From the NCBI GenBank assembly GCA_009801015.1, contig VHZZ01000319.1, positions 97,479 through 148,169 of the forward strand: a DNA stretch of 50,691 nucleotides. The letters run 5' to 3'. The position numbers and the translations under genes were made by a program. Below the pieces are notes generated by a model that was given only the letters and a program-made list of their open reading frames with translations, had not been told where the DNA came from and made no database searches. Source of the stretch: Silene noctiflora (Eukaryota; Streptophyta; Magnoliopsida; Caryophyllales; Caryophyllaceae). Position 1 is the stretch's first letter. The number at the start of each line of letters is the position of its first letter. Shown piece by piece: positions 32,501-44,460 of this stretch.

Positions 32501-33945
32501 AATTCTCTCAAGCTTAAAGTCAAGGATTCTAAGACAGTGAGTTTGAATCTTTTTCTTTTGGATTTTGCCATAACAGCATTTTATGGTTCTGCTTTCTTTC
32601 TCAGTTCAGTAAACATTTTCAATGTATGGTCCATGTTACTGCTCTTGTAGGTAATAAACGTACACTGTGCCATGGAAAAGTTCATATCAATAATCTCTCT
32701 TCTTACATCTCAAAAAGATATGCAGCATGCCGAAGCTACCTTTGAAACGACACTTATTAATGTTCCAGAGTCTTCAAAGCTACGGATATTGACAGGTCTT
32801 GTTTTTTTTTTTCTTTCTTTCTTTCACAAATTCTTGTATGAGACAATCTAAAGTAAACCCTTATATATTTTTGGTAGACCATTTAATGTCGACAATGAAC
32901 CTTTTAGGTGGAGTAGCCGTTTTTCATATTGTTGTATCCATTTTATTGTTGACATTGATTCTCTTTATTTGGTGAATGTAATTTGTTATTACAAATCATT
33001 GTACGACTTTTAGTAACGCGTATACTTCAGTTTTGAGATGGTATTTTTTAATATTAGCTTTTCTCGTCTAAGATCTCGTGTTGAAATTGTGGTTGTTTCT
33101 TCTTTTCAGGCTTGCTTCTGAGGGAAATTAAAGAATTTTGGCCAGTTGCATTAGTTATGTCTACTCTGGTATATCCTTTTGGCGACTTGCAGGAATCATC
33201 AACCATAGGCATCAATCTGGAGAAGAGTAGGGAATTGTTCAATTTGGTGAACGACAAGATCACAGAACAAGGTATGGTTTTTGTATTTGGTTCTCATGAT
33301 ATAAGTTTCTTGGTTTACGTCGGTTTCTGTTTAGTCAAATGAGGATTTTCATGAAGAATTTAGCTTTGTCACTGTTGAGCTCTTGTTTTTTAATGCTATA
33401 AACAGCCTTAGTTTACGTATGCCTGTTTTGCTTAAGCTACAACTGTTACAAACTATGGTATCTGAAGTTTCACACTGCAGGTCTTGAAAACATTTGGGAG
33501 ACAAAGCCATTAATCAACGGAAATGAGATTATGTCAATTTTGAATATTAAAGGTGGACCAGGCGTAAAAGAATGGGTAAGCGATTTAATAGGTGTAAGAC
33601 TCCCTGCCCATGAGAGTACAGTAGTGACACCATTTACCGGGTACATATTGACACCCAATATTTGACAACAAACTACACTACCATGAGTTATAAACCATGC
33701 TTCGTGGTTTATAATGAAATGAAGTTGATGACACTTTCATCTTATTTCTATTTCAAAGTCGAATAAAAGGTTTTTGATCTCATTGAAAATGACAACACCA
33801 CCTGATATAACCTAATGTAAACTTTTCTTGTATTGTTCAGCAACAAAAGGTTATGCAATGGCAGCTATCCTACCCTACAGGAACTGCTGACAAGTGCGAA
33901 GAGTGGCTGAGGGAAACAGGCGTGAAACGCGCTAGGATGGACTGA
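26530..33945 (+). CDS. CCA tRNA nucleotidyltransferase, class II (15 exons)
   Basis: Exons: 26530-26847, 27513-27640, 28413-28530, 29439-29491, 29602-29651, 29798-29896, 30079-30188, 30275-30402, 31032-31098, 32072-32149, 32471-32536, 32651-32795, 33110-33271, 33481-33575, 33841-33945. They join in frame to 573 residues. The enzyme adds or repairs the CCA end of tRNAs. The head domain has 'RVAGGWVRDK' (about 97-106) followed across the intron by 'ECHDIDIAID', the GG...RD...DxD nucleotidyltransferase motif. 'RRDLTINSMFYN' and 'DDPLRVLRSIRFGARF' are the next family motifs, then 'KKISRERIGHE'. Residues 1-55 are basic and hydroxylated, like an organelle transit peptide. A second in-frame ATG at 26695 (Met56) sits in a strong CACCATGG context, suggesting a shorter cytosolic/nuclear form. 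Exon 11 could start three bases earlier (CAG). Plants usually have one gene serving all compartments. Confidence 0.94.
27190..27275. mobile_element. right-hand remnant of a Stowaway MITE in intron 1 of the CCA-adding enzyme gene
   Basis: The segment ends 'caaatgactgggacggaggga', the standard right terminus of the Stowaway family seen at 3378-3581. No matching left end is visible upstream, so only part of the element remains. Confidence 0.5.
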
Positions 33946-35123
33946 GGGCATTAGGGCCCTAGTCCTTCATACTCGAGGATTAACTAGTGGAATATCTAGG
34001 GTGCTTCTTGAGGTCACATCACACCGAGTTTCGAAATTACTGGGATCACTTTCCTCTGGTTGTGCTGCTCACTGTTTCCATGGTCTCTTTCATTTATTAA
34101 CAACCATGCAGGAAAAGCCTGGCTTCCTCAAGCTCCACCAGTTCTTGGATTTCAGGCTGAAAAGCTTGTTTACTGCTGATTTGCCACAGTGAACAGCAGC
34201 ATTGGCGGCACCATCGTTGAATACTGAATAGAAGAGCCGAATTTGATATTATACTATCATTTTTATGTTATAAACACTAAAACACCCATATTATCTCTCT
34301 TCATTTAACAAAGGTCTTAGTTGATAAATTTTTGGGTTTTCGAAATAATTAGGTTCCTTTCTAGTTTTGTATAAATTACATTTTCAGGTTTTTTTTAACG
34401 TCGTAGGATACCACCACTTAAAAGTGACAATTTTATGTTAAAAATTGATTACCTTTTTATTATTTTAAAGCGAGTACGTTTCAAGTGCAGTCACTATCTA
34501 TCATACCGTAGTCACTTTTTTTCCGCGGTTATACAAAATAAGTACTAAAGCACGATACTTGACTACAAGCTGGAAATACAAGATCAATGAATCATGAAAA
34601 CAGAGCTGATAGCATCAGTTCAACGGCATAGTGTCAAAAATATCTCCCGTTTACGGTGGGATTTGGGGATTAAATATACCCGATTTTACAGCCGTGAAAG
34701 GCCCCGCGAGGAAATTTGCTTTGGAAATCGCATCCAACCACTCGTACTTGCACAATGCTGAAGCGTATAGTCCGTATAAGTGAGCCATTCACAAAAGACG
34801 ATGGAAAAACATGAATTCTCGCATCCACCAAGAACTTTATGTAAACACTCAAGAGCCAACTGTAGGAAAATAACATGAAAATTACAAGATGAAGGGTTAA
34901 AGGAAGCTTAAGACAACCTTAAGCAGCTATTCACAATATACAGAGATAGTCGTCCCGGCCACTGTCAAAAAGGTAGAAGTTAAGAGGTCATAGCCCACAA
35001 CGATCTGCACAGAGTCAAACTATCCAGCTAACAGCAGACTGGTTTATCGACCATTTGTCAACCACACCCAATAAGCGATGTGTCAAGGCATGTTGAGTAA
35101 ACGGTACCTTCATATAGCATTGG
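33946..35123. other. convergent 3' flanks of the CCA-adding enzyme and RMR genes
   Basis: The plus-strand stop at 33945 and the minus-strand stop at 35124 face each other. The intervening 1.2 kb should hold both 3'UTRs. No further gene or clear repeat is seen. Confidence 0.5.
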
Positions 35124-38100
35124 TCAATCACAACCAGGAAGTGATTGTGCAGAAGTATATGGAGAGAAACTTGTTGCAGACTCACTATAATGCAATGCAT
35201 TTGGCTGTCGTAGAGAAGAGCTAAGATAACTCGATGAAGCATTACTCGGACTCGGAACATACGGTGACATGTATCGACTGTGGTAAGGTGACGTAGACGG
35301 GTAACCCATAGAATGAGGAGATATCAACTGAGAAGCTAGTGATCTTTGGGAAGACATATTTCGAAGATCCATTGAGCTTCGGCTCAAGCTCATCGAAGGG
35401 GAATGTTGATGGCGATACGGGCTCCGTAATGGACGGGGAATCTGAGGACTGCTCAAGATTGAATGATTACGGGAAAGTAGATGGGATTGCGGACTTGGTG
35501 AAGCTATTTGTATTGCAGAGGAGCGCGACATAAATGAAGAGGATGCTGAAGAAGCAATAGATGACGGGTTTGATGATAACAATGGTGTAGATTCAGAAGC
35601 TGGAGGTTCACCATTGCTAGTCCTTGCATCGCGTTTGCAAACAGGGCAAAATGTTCTCCACGAAGTAAGCCAAGAGTCAACACAAATTGCATGAAATTCT
35701 GCAGAAATCAAGTTATCAGTAGGTGCAAACAGTTTATTGACATATTCACGAGTCTATTGAACAAATTCAAGCAGCCATCCTGACAATATTTCAATGTTTG
35801 ATACTGTGGCTCTTACACCCATGGCGTAATGGGTGTCCTCTTCGAAACTCTCGTATAAACTAATGTGATCCGTGAGAACTAAAAGACAGCATGCGGAACT
35901 ATTAACTGATGAGCATCCAAACGAGTTAAGTAAACTACACACGGAGTCTGAGACTGGCATAGGGTCTTTTTAGAGTGCTTTTCTTTCTCTTTCCCTAGAG
36001 AATTGAAGGTTTGCTAAAGAATTTACAAACTGAGAACAAAAAGTTGGCCTTTAAAAATGCTGATAATTACATGCTAACAGAAAAAAAATCAAGCTTTCTC
36101 AAGTTCCCGGACCAACAACATTATTACCTCAACGCCTCAGAGGCGCCCACCCATGGTGAGGTAAAGGGGGTCGTATATACACGACCGTTCCCCCTATAGG
36201 CCTATATTAACACACAAAGGATATTTCCAAATTACCCATAATGACTATTGTGTCATTTACTACATCAGCTAACTGCTATTTCACACAACCAGAAGCACAT
36301 AAAGCTTAGTGCCTCATTTGTTCTATTCCATCATATTCCCAAGTCAGAGAGAAGAACGACTAGTGGAGACGGATATTTTTATGACCCTCTAAAATGATAA
36401 AGATTAGAGAGTAAGGATGGAATTCGGTTGTATGACTGTATCATACCCCACTCCTGTCATGCCTCGTGACTTTACCTCCTATTTGGACCGGCTAGAAGAC
36501 CTTTCATATTGGGTCACACAGTGCCACAAGTGTAGCAAAGGTTATGTGGCCAATGTGCCAACCTAGTGGTCAGCCGTGTTGCCCATGGCAGCCATCACTT
36601 GTGTCCAGTTTCAGGAAAGAGAAGTTACAAATATTAGTTAAAACATTACGAAACTTTTAAGGTATATATGCTTCAAATATCAAATAGTTAAAATTGTAAA
36701 TCTTTATATATTCATATAAAAAGATTGTACAGTTGAGATCATAAGTTTTCCAGTGGTCGTTTGGTAGCCCACTAAGAAACATAAGACCTTTAATTCATGT
36801 GAATTGCAAATATGGAAGGTTGTTTAGTTTATACAAACAAAAAGGGATTGGAAAATCTTGTGAATTCAAATTCCTCGGAAATGGATGAAGCTGCTTACTT
36901 AGGCCCTCTAGATACGTGGCTGTTCTTGCTTCTGTGTTCACCTAAACACTTATTTCAATTCATGTGAAATTGAAAATCATAGGAAATACTAATTCCCAGC
37001 CATCAAGAATTCCTCTTGAGAGACAAACGACCACAATATTAACTGAGAGATATAGAGACAAGCGAAAGACAATAATTTTCAAAGAAAATACAAAACACAG
37101 TCTAGGTCGTGTCTATAGGCCGAGACAATGGGCCGGCCCTCTTGGCTATAAAGTTGCCTCGTGGATCGGCCTTTTTTTTTTTTGAAAAACCATGACCAAG
37201 CCTGAGCCACGGCCCAATACTTAGCTGGTAAAACTATCCGGTTTGGTTCATGTGCCTCATACTTAGCTGTGGCCAGCCTGTGCCTCGCTTCCCAAGTTCC
37301 CCCCATATTAAAGAGCTGTATGCTGATTACTAACATCAAGCTGCCTGCCACATATCCACAACTGCCAAAGCAACTCGACTAGAGCAAACAATGACATCCA
37401 AGGGTAAATATGACAAAGCATATCTTAAAGGTATAACTTACTATGACGGCACGGTAAAAGACGAAGCCTGTCCCCAACAATGTAATCTTCAAGACATATG
37501 GCACATGTTGATGATGTACAATACTCCTCAGTTACAGCTGTGAATACCAAGCTTGGCATAGCTTTGACCAAACGACCACTCATTCCATGATATTCTCGAA
37601 CACGGGTTTGAGGTCTCTCTCGTCTTACACGGTGACGCCTAACAAAGAAACAAGTAGCCAGCACTGCAGACATCGCTAGTAGAGATATGAAGGAAATTGC
37701 CATTATCGACCATGCAGAACTTTCATAACTATGGATTATCCACACTTTGAAATCACGCCCCGCAAAAGTCTTTAAGGTTTCTCCAGTTGGTTTAGAAACA
37801 AATATGGCATGGATCTTTATGCCAGCGGAATTTCCTGCCACTGAAATTAAAAGTCGTTTTCATAATTTCGCTCAACAGCTGAATTATTTATGTAAACAAG
37901 TATAAATAAAAGACAATGGCTACACAAATGGTCGAACTTGCATTTTTTCACATCTTCTTAGCAGTAAAATATCTAAAATAACAATCAAATTTAAAGTCCA
38001 AACGAACACATTACAACATTTGGGAAAATTAAGGAAAGGAATCCCCTGTAGAAAGTACGAAACGGCTCCATTAGGAAGAGTGTTAATTTGCTGAGAATTC

Positions 38101-39322
38101 ATGCATATCTAAACAAACCAATTGTACACAAATTATAAAACAAGCTTCCGAATCTCCTTGATTTATTTCCCCTATTCCATTGGAACTCGAAAACAAAGGG
38201 TTTTGCCAAATTGGAATAAACTCCGACAACATAACACAAGGCTGATGTACAATGTATAATTTCAGGCTCAGAAAAGCAACAGAAAGCGACAGCTAATTCC
38301 AAACAATCAAGCAACTATTTGCATACTGAAGCAAGATCAAAATCCGCAATCATTAATAATACTAACCCTAGAGTAACATCAACAGAAAAACATGCATCCC
38401 AAAGATACGGAGTAGGAGTATTTTATTAAGGGATTAACAGAACATTACTTGCAACCAAAGAACCGCCGACTTCATTATCATATACAATAGCGGCTTCAAA
38501 CCCTGCCATCTGTGCCTTCCTGATCTTCAGCTCAAAACTACACCCTCCTCTAATTATTAACGCGAACATAGAAGTATGATTACCACCATGATCAAACTTG
38601 TTTGTCAATGGAGAGCATGCATCAAGAGGGTCAGCTATTAACAGTTTCCCAGATATACCACCACTTTTCACAGGTGGTGCTGTAATTACAAACCATACAC
38701 AATTATCAGTACTTACACAAATAACATAACTTCGAAACCAAGCTCAAATTACACTTATACAAACATAAAGTTACAAACTGTCTGAAGATAATCAACTAAA
38801 GATTAGTCGGCCTCCCTTAAGACGGCCATACCCGTCTAAAGTATAATACGGGTCAAATACTACCCCATATAGGTGGATGGGACAAGAGTTTGTCATTCAC
38901 AATTCCCAAGGCATTCTATTTTTTGTTTAATAAATCTATTTGACCGGTTTTATTGTTTAAGAAAGATATGTCCGTCTTAAACCGGAATTGTTGACCAAAG
39001 ATACATCATTACCCAGTTAAATTAACTTAAAACTAAGTGCAAACTACCGAATATTCAAACATAAAGGTATGAAATTATTCAGAAATTTTCAACTAAACAT
39101 ACTACTATACTTTATTTTCGCCTCATGAAATAAAGTAAACGTAAACTATTGACGAGAATGGAGGGAACAGAAACTAATGAACATACCAAAGCTAGCTTCA
39201 ATGTCTTCAAAAGTGTATTGAAAGTCACCACCTTCCAATACTACAAGAGCATAAGACAATCTAATCACCATGATCAAACATAATTTAAATAACAAAATTC
39301 TTCTAAAAACTTCAATACCCAT
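35124..39322 (-). CDS. RMR-type vacuolar sorting receptor: PA domain, transmembrane, RING-H2 (4 exons)
   Basis: Minus-strand exons are 39322-39187, 38679-38449, 37840-37442 and 35698-35124, giving 446 residues with GT-AG junctions in frame. A signal peptide covers about 1-25 (hydrophobic '[11 protein letters not shown]'). A protease-associated lumenal domain follows, with '[10 protein letters not shown]', '[19 protein letters not shown]' and '[10 protein letters not shown]'. A single membrane span lies at about 166-189. The cytosolic RING-H2 has ligands Cys235, Cys238, Cys253, His255, His258, Cys261, Cys273 and Cys276. The last ~165 residues are Ser/Pro-rich and low in structure. The architecture is that of RMR proteins, which sort storage proteins to protein-storage vacuoles and may act as ubiquitin ligases. 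An ATG nine codons upstream (39349) follows a poly(T) run; I prefer 39322 because it starts directly at the signal peptide. The RING domain is split by the last, 1.7-kb intron. Confidence 0.9.
36145..36200. repeat. GC-rich inverted-repeat patch in the RMR intron
   Basis: 'gggggtcgtatatacacgac' followed by 'cgttccccct' forms an imperfect hairpin. The neighbouring 'cgcctcagaggcgcc' is a second small palindrome. They look like fragments of a dispersed repeat; I cannot assign the family. Confidence 0.3.
36753..37034. mobile_element. Tourist-like MITE in the last intron of the RMR gene
   Basis: The 282-bp element starts GTGGTCGTTTGGTAG and ends GAGACAAACGACCAC, an inverted pair of about 15 bases with few mismatches. 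The interior carries 'aattcatgtgaatt' and 'aatttcacatgaatt' words that pair. The target duplication is not clear. The 'CGTTTGG' end resembles the Tourist element at 24862-25149. Confidence 0.6.
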
Positions 39323-39349
39323 ATTAGATTTCAATAAAAAAAAAAACAC

Positions 39350-39790
39350 TCAAATATTAATTTCCCTCAAAAACATGAGAAAGATCCAATTTTTATGGAT
39401 TTTGACACCAAAATTGCCCAGAAAGCTAAACTTTTTATTTACCCAAAACAACACAAACCCTAAATTTAACCTAAAGAGGGTAAATTCCTAATTAAAAAAG
39501 GAAGAACATTAGGGTTTATGTGATGGAAACATCTGATTCCATCTGCAAATTGGAATGCATATAGTAAGGATTGTGTGTTTTTAGTGAGAAAATTGGAATT
39601 ATTAGTTGAGAAAATTGGAAAAATTAAAGAGTTATATATATTGAGATTTGATTGATGGTAATTAATAATTGTGATAATGATTAGTGAGGAAATGCCCAGA
39701 ATCTTAATTGAGTTGGAGATAAAGAACACATTATTGTTTAGTGCTTATTGTGAGATTTGTGACAAGTGTGAGTGTCCTCCTCGGTACGAA
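39350..39790. other. leader and promoter region of the RMR gene
   Basis: AT-rich DNA without other genes. Small open frames on both strands have AT-driven composition and no recognisable features. Confidence 0.4.
39632..39641 (-). promoter_or_regulatory. possible TATA box of the RMR gene
   Basis: The minus strand reads 'caatatatataactc' about 310 bases upstream of the start at 39322. The spacing would give a leader of roughly 280 bases. This is the only TATA-like word nearby, but the region is AT-rich. Confidence 0.3.
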
Positions 39791-39824
39791 AGGATAGTTT
39801 GAGATTAAGACCGACTTTAGACTT

Positions 39825-40510
39825 GGCAAATGAGTCGATCGGGTTGGAGGCAGGTTAAGTTAATTTGAATAAGCTCGTTTCAAATTGGTAAGAGTTTTGG
39901 TTTGATCTGGTCGGATCGGTTCACTTTTGTATTTGTTATTTTCAAGTTATTTAGGACTAGTGGCTAGTGAGTACTTTTTAATAGTAAATATTTGGCCAGA
40001 TCAAGCTCAGATCCTTAGTTTGAATGTCGGATTGGGTATAAGTCGGGTTATTCAAATTGAGTCATTTGGGTCTTAAATGAGAATTTGTGGTAATATGATT
40101 GTTGAGGATTTGTATCATCCATTTATAGGTGGCAATCGGGTCGGGTCAGATCGGGTTAGCCTACTCTCTTGAGTCGAGTCGGGTTTGAGGCCGGTCGTTA
40201 TTAGGTCGGATCATTATCGGATCCGGTTACTTTATTACATTACTTCAAATTTTACCATTAAATTTATTTTTCTAACATTATTTAGTTTAGTTACTTCATT
40301 ATTAAGTCAAACATATCAATCGAAACACTAAATCACTTTCATTTTTATCAATATTAAGCTTAATAATTATCGGGTCATCAATTTAATCGGGTTAATATCT
40401 GGTCAAACCTACTTCGGATCACTAATTACCAGGACATATCGGGTTACGGATCAGGTTGGATCAGGTCAATTTCGAATCACAAATTCTCAAATTTTATCCG
40501 ATCGGATCAG
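39825..40510. repeat. GGGTC-rich dispersed repeat block
   Basis: The plus strand repeats 'gggtcgggtcagatcgggtt', 'gagtcgagtcgggtt', 'aggtcggatc', 'atcgggtcatcaattt', 'atcgggttacggatcaggtt' and similar words over about 700 bases. It has no periodic unit length and no protein frame. A second block at 43880-44460 has the same vocabulary and similar phrases ('gagtcgagtcgggt'). Confidence 0.6.
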
Positions 40511-41048
40511 AGTTGTCAGCTTTATCATTCCAAACATGATGAGCTGGGACATAATTTGTCCTACTGCAGAACTCTGGTGTCCTGGGCCAGTGGGTAACCC
40601 ACCCTTGCTGTCTAGGATGTTTTAGAACCATTTTGACATCAAATCATTTTTTTCTGATCATATAATGCCAATAATGGCATATTCGGAATATTCCTAATTC
40701 TCACCCATTTTGTAATTTGGTTTTTGCACTGTTTTATTACCTCCAAATTTCTATAAACTTTGTTTTATGTGAAAAATACAAGGCAATATTAATTAAAAAT
40801 ATTATTTCCTAGTACATATTTTTTTCATGAGCATATCCGTCGCAAGTCGGGCCAAGTACTACTCCTATGGATAGATAAGCAATCTGTTTTGTCTTATCTT
40901 AGTGAGAATCATCTGTCCCACTTTTGTATCTCATTCTACGTGTCAGTTCATACATATGGAGTAGTAGAGTACATTTCAGTAAGGATCCTCACCTCTTTTT
41001 GGGATGGCTTGAGTTATAATGCTATCCACTTATTGTAGATGGATATTT

Positions 41049-41806
41049 TTCTTTTTTCGGATTTTTTCCATGTTACCCTTGTGGTTTGACAGTTTGCCCA
41101 TAGTACCCCTGTTTTTAAGAATGTGTCTCTGGTGCCTCTGAAGTTCTTTATTTGTGCCAATGGAACCCTTATTGGGTTTTGACGTTAGATTAGTAGTAAC
41201 GGAGTTAGATTAAGGAGAAACAAAATTTGGCGGGAAAATTAGTTTTCTAACAATTTTATTAAAAAAATGGAGTTTGCACCAAATACCCCTGGGGTTTGCA
41301 ATATAGTTTTTTCTCAATCAGCAACTACTCATCATCCTTTTTTCACTGTAATACACATTCAACACCTCCTCATAATACATATCCAACACCTCTATTTAAC
41401 AACTCCATTCAAAGTTCATTCATCCAATTAGTTCATCCATCCAAAAAATTACAACACATCATATGCCACCAAGAAATTACAAAGTTCATCCAAAAACTAT
41501 AGGATATGCATCCAAAAATGTTGTTGAAGGTGAAGTAAAAGAGTACTCAGGAAGCTTTGTTTAGAGTTTTTGGTTGTGTAATTGTGTTTGTCATAAAGGA
41601 GTATACAGGTGATTAGGAATATAAGAGTCATTTGGAAGAAGTTTTATCGCTCAATTGTAGGCTAATGACGGAAGTTGTAACGGCAGTGGCACATTAGGCA
41701 TAAATAATAAACCTCAGGGGTAGCATAGGCACATTCTGAAAAAGAGGGGTACCATGGACAAATTGACAAACCACAAGGGTACCATGGGAAAAATCCGTTC
41801 TTTTTT
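41049..41806. mobile_element. Mutator-like non-autonomous element with long inverted repeats
   Basis: The element spans 41058-41797 (740 bp). Left end CGGATTTTTTCCATGTTACC and complemented right end CGGATTTTTCCCATGGTACC continue to pair for about 130 bases ('cttgtggtttg', 'gtttgcccatagtacccctg', 'agaatgtg'). The flanks are a perfect 9-bp repeat TTCTTTTTT (41049-41057 and 41798-41806). Long terminal inverted repeats with a 9-bp duplication define the Mutator superfamily. The small open frame inside (about 41296-41502) has no recognisable features. Confidence 0.85.
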
Positions 41807-43879
41807 TTCTTCTGGTATATTTCTAAAATGCTACTTATGTGAATTCTAAAGTTAATCCGGGGTAGACTAGGATTGAAAAAAAAAAAAAACCTTAGCCTGG
41901 ACCATTTGTTTTACACTGTACCCTAACTAAATTAGTCTGAATCTATCCTTATTTTTTTCAGGCTTCGAGTTTTAGTTCGATTTGGTATGAGATTGATTAC
42001 TTAGGTCCAAACTAATGGACATCTTCATATTTTCCAAAACTAATGTTTGAAACTCTATAAAGTTAAGAAAAACATTTAAAAGTTAATATTATCAGTTGTT
42101 AAAATTAAACTACATTCCAAGCAACAAGTTTTTTTAAGTCAATGAAATTAAAATTCAGTTACGGTGTACTCCTAGTACCTAATAGTAAAAAAAAATCTAA
42201 CTATTTGATCAATTTCGGTGTAAAATCAATTGGACCGAAATTTTACTCTTTTATTCCGATCCAAGACTGATTTTTCAGGGCCAATTATCATTCCGCCTGA
42301 TTTTCTTTTTTCCAAATTAATCAAGTTTGGTCCGATTTTGAACCGAAACATACCCTCATTTAAATCAAAAAAGTTGTGAGATAAATGGATGTAATGCCGT
42401 TTAACGAAAATGCGACGGTGCAGGAAAAGTTTGGACGTGTATGGTCCTCATCCGAACCTTTTTTTTCTTAATTTTAAAAATCTATTTGTTTTAGTTGCGA
42501 TGTCACGATTAGTAATTCTCGTTTTGATTTTTTTTATAAGAAAATTGACTCATTTTACGTCGATTAGTTTATTGTGTTCAATTAGTAAATCGTTGTTTTG
42601 ATTTTAGAAAAAAATGATACATTTTACGTCAATTAGTTTAACGTTTTTCGATTTGTGGATCAAATCTAAGGTTCTTCAATTGTTTGTTATTCGATATCAA
42701 TTATTAGTTTTGATTTATCAATTAAATTGTATATCGATAACTTGTTTGAAATGTTTGGGTTAGAAGAGACAATTTGAGAAGTTCATTAAATATTGTTGAC
42801 GATTCAGAATAATGTGTCGACGACGAATAACGACTGGGTTTTTAAAGTCCATTATTTTTAGTCAATTTGTCCCAAATCCACAACTTGTTGATTTGGGCTG
42901 CTTACAATATTGATCTTACACTTGAACAATTTGGGCTAAAGATTACAAGTGCTAATTTTCGTGTGAGCCCATATTGGCCTATGATCTTGTAGTTAACCCA
43001 CCCGGGCACCCGGTTCATTGATCGTCTTGCACAAGTTTTATTTTCTTGTCGGCTCATGAAACCGAAAAAACACAGGGGTATCATTCCTCCACTAATTGAC
43101 AGTGTCCTATTAGGATTAAAAGGTTAGCGAAAGAGGGAACGCGTTATTTTTTCACCGACGAGTACAATGTAGAACTCGAGAGTAAATACCATTCACGTAT
43201 TTTAGTACTCCGTATCATTTATGTATATATAACCAGTCTCACGGGGCTCGTATCATTATTTTATCTAAAGTTTGTAACAACAAAATTGTTTATAACTTTA
43301 TGCTACAACTATTCATGGGTCGGCCATTCCATTGAATCCGGTCTATTGAATCCACAAAATAAACAAGTACGGAAAAGATGTTTTAAGAAACTACAAAAGG
43401 CTCGTCCTACTAAGCTATCCCAAACCCGCAAATTTGTTGGTCCGTGGGCCAAGAAATTAACATAAAACCTGTTCATCTCCATCCCAAACCCGCATTTAAT
43501 CACATCTACTCCGCGTCATTGATCAAAGAATTTATGTAGCCGCATGCTAGAAAGAATGAGGGTAGCTTGTCAAAAAAAAGGGAGCAATCACAACTGTCTA
43601 CGAGGAACATCATATAGACATATAGTACTATTAAACAGAAAATAAAACGTGGTCGTTTTAACATCATGCACAATTTTGAAGCAATCAAATTAAAAACTTG
43701 GTGTAAAAATTATACGACCCGCCATTCACAAGTGCTACAAGAAACTATCCAATCTAATTAAAGTTACACAAATGTCTGGAAAATGAAAAGTGTATCGTTT
43801 TGCATCGGAATTTTCTAAAAGAAATACTCATCCGGGTATTTAATCTATTCTAGAACCGTTTTATGTTTACAATTAGAGG
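41807..43879. other. intergenic DNA
   Basis: AT-rich with no gene. The patch at about 42860-43080 is more complex and could be decayed transposon sequence, but I cannot assign it. Confidence 0.45.
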
Positions 43880-44460
43880 TGACAATTGTGTCGTTTGAGT
43901 CGAGTCGGGTCATGTCGTTCTGGTCATATTTGGTCACAACTGCATATGTTTCGGGTTCAGGTTGCTTATGAGTTGGGTTAGTCGATTCAATTCTTAACTC
44001 GGGCTTGGATCGGGTCGTGGTTGGGGTTAGTTTTTACTTAGGTCAGGTCATTACCAGACTCATTTCAGGGTCTTGTCATTATAGGTCAGGTATTTGTGAC
44101 AATTTGTCGGGTATAATCGGAATTTACTTGGTTTGGGTTGGGGTTTACTTGGTTGGTATCATCAATTTATTATACCGCCAAGTCAATGTAGGGTTATCTT
44201 TTCAATCAAGTCAACTTTAGGGACGGGTCAGGTCAGTTGTCGGATCAAAGCAAGTACCAGGTTGATTCGGGTTATGGAACCTCTCGGGTTGGGTTGAATT
44301 GGGTTCAGTTTCGATCAATGTTAATCGATATCTGTCGGGTTACCGGTCATCATCGGATCGGGTCGTTTTCGATTTGCAACATATTTCTGGTCCTGTCGGG
44401 TCGTGTTTGCTTTGGTTCGAGTCGCGTCACTCGAGTTGGGTTAGATTTGCTAACTCTACT
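43880..44460. repeat. second GGGTC-rich dispersed repeat block
   Basis: Same vocabulary as 39825-40510: 'gagtcgagtcgggtcatgtc', 'aggtcaggtcattaccagac', 'catcggatcgggtcg', 'ctgtcgggtc'. Open frames across it are by-products of the stop-poor composition. No terminal repeats are evident. Confidence 0.6.

Noticed and set aside
34001-34192. 63-residue plus-strand frame after the CCA-adding enzyme stop
   Set aside because: It lies in the expected 3'UTR and shows no conserved motif.
41296-41502. 68-residue frame inside the Mutator-like element
   Set aside because: It is short and Ser/His/Tyr-rich, with no transposase features.
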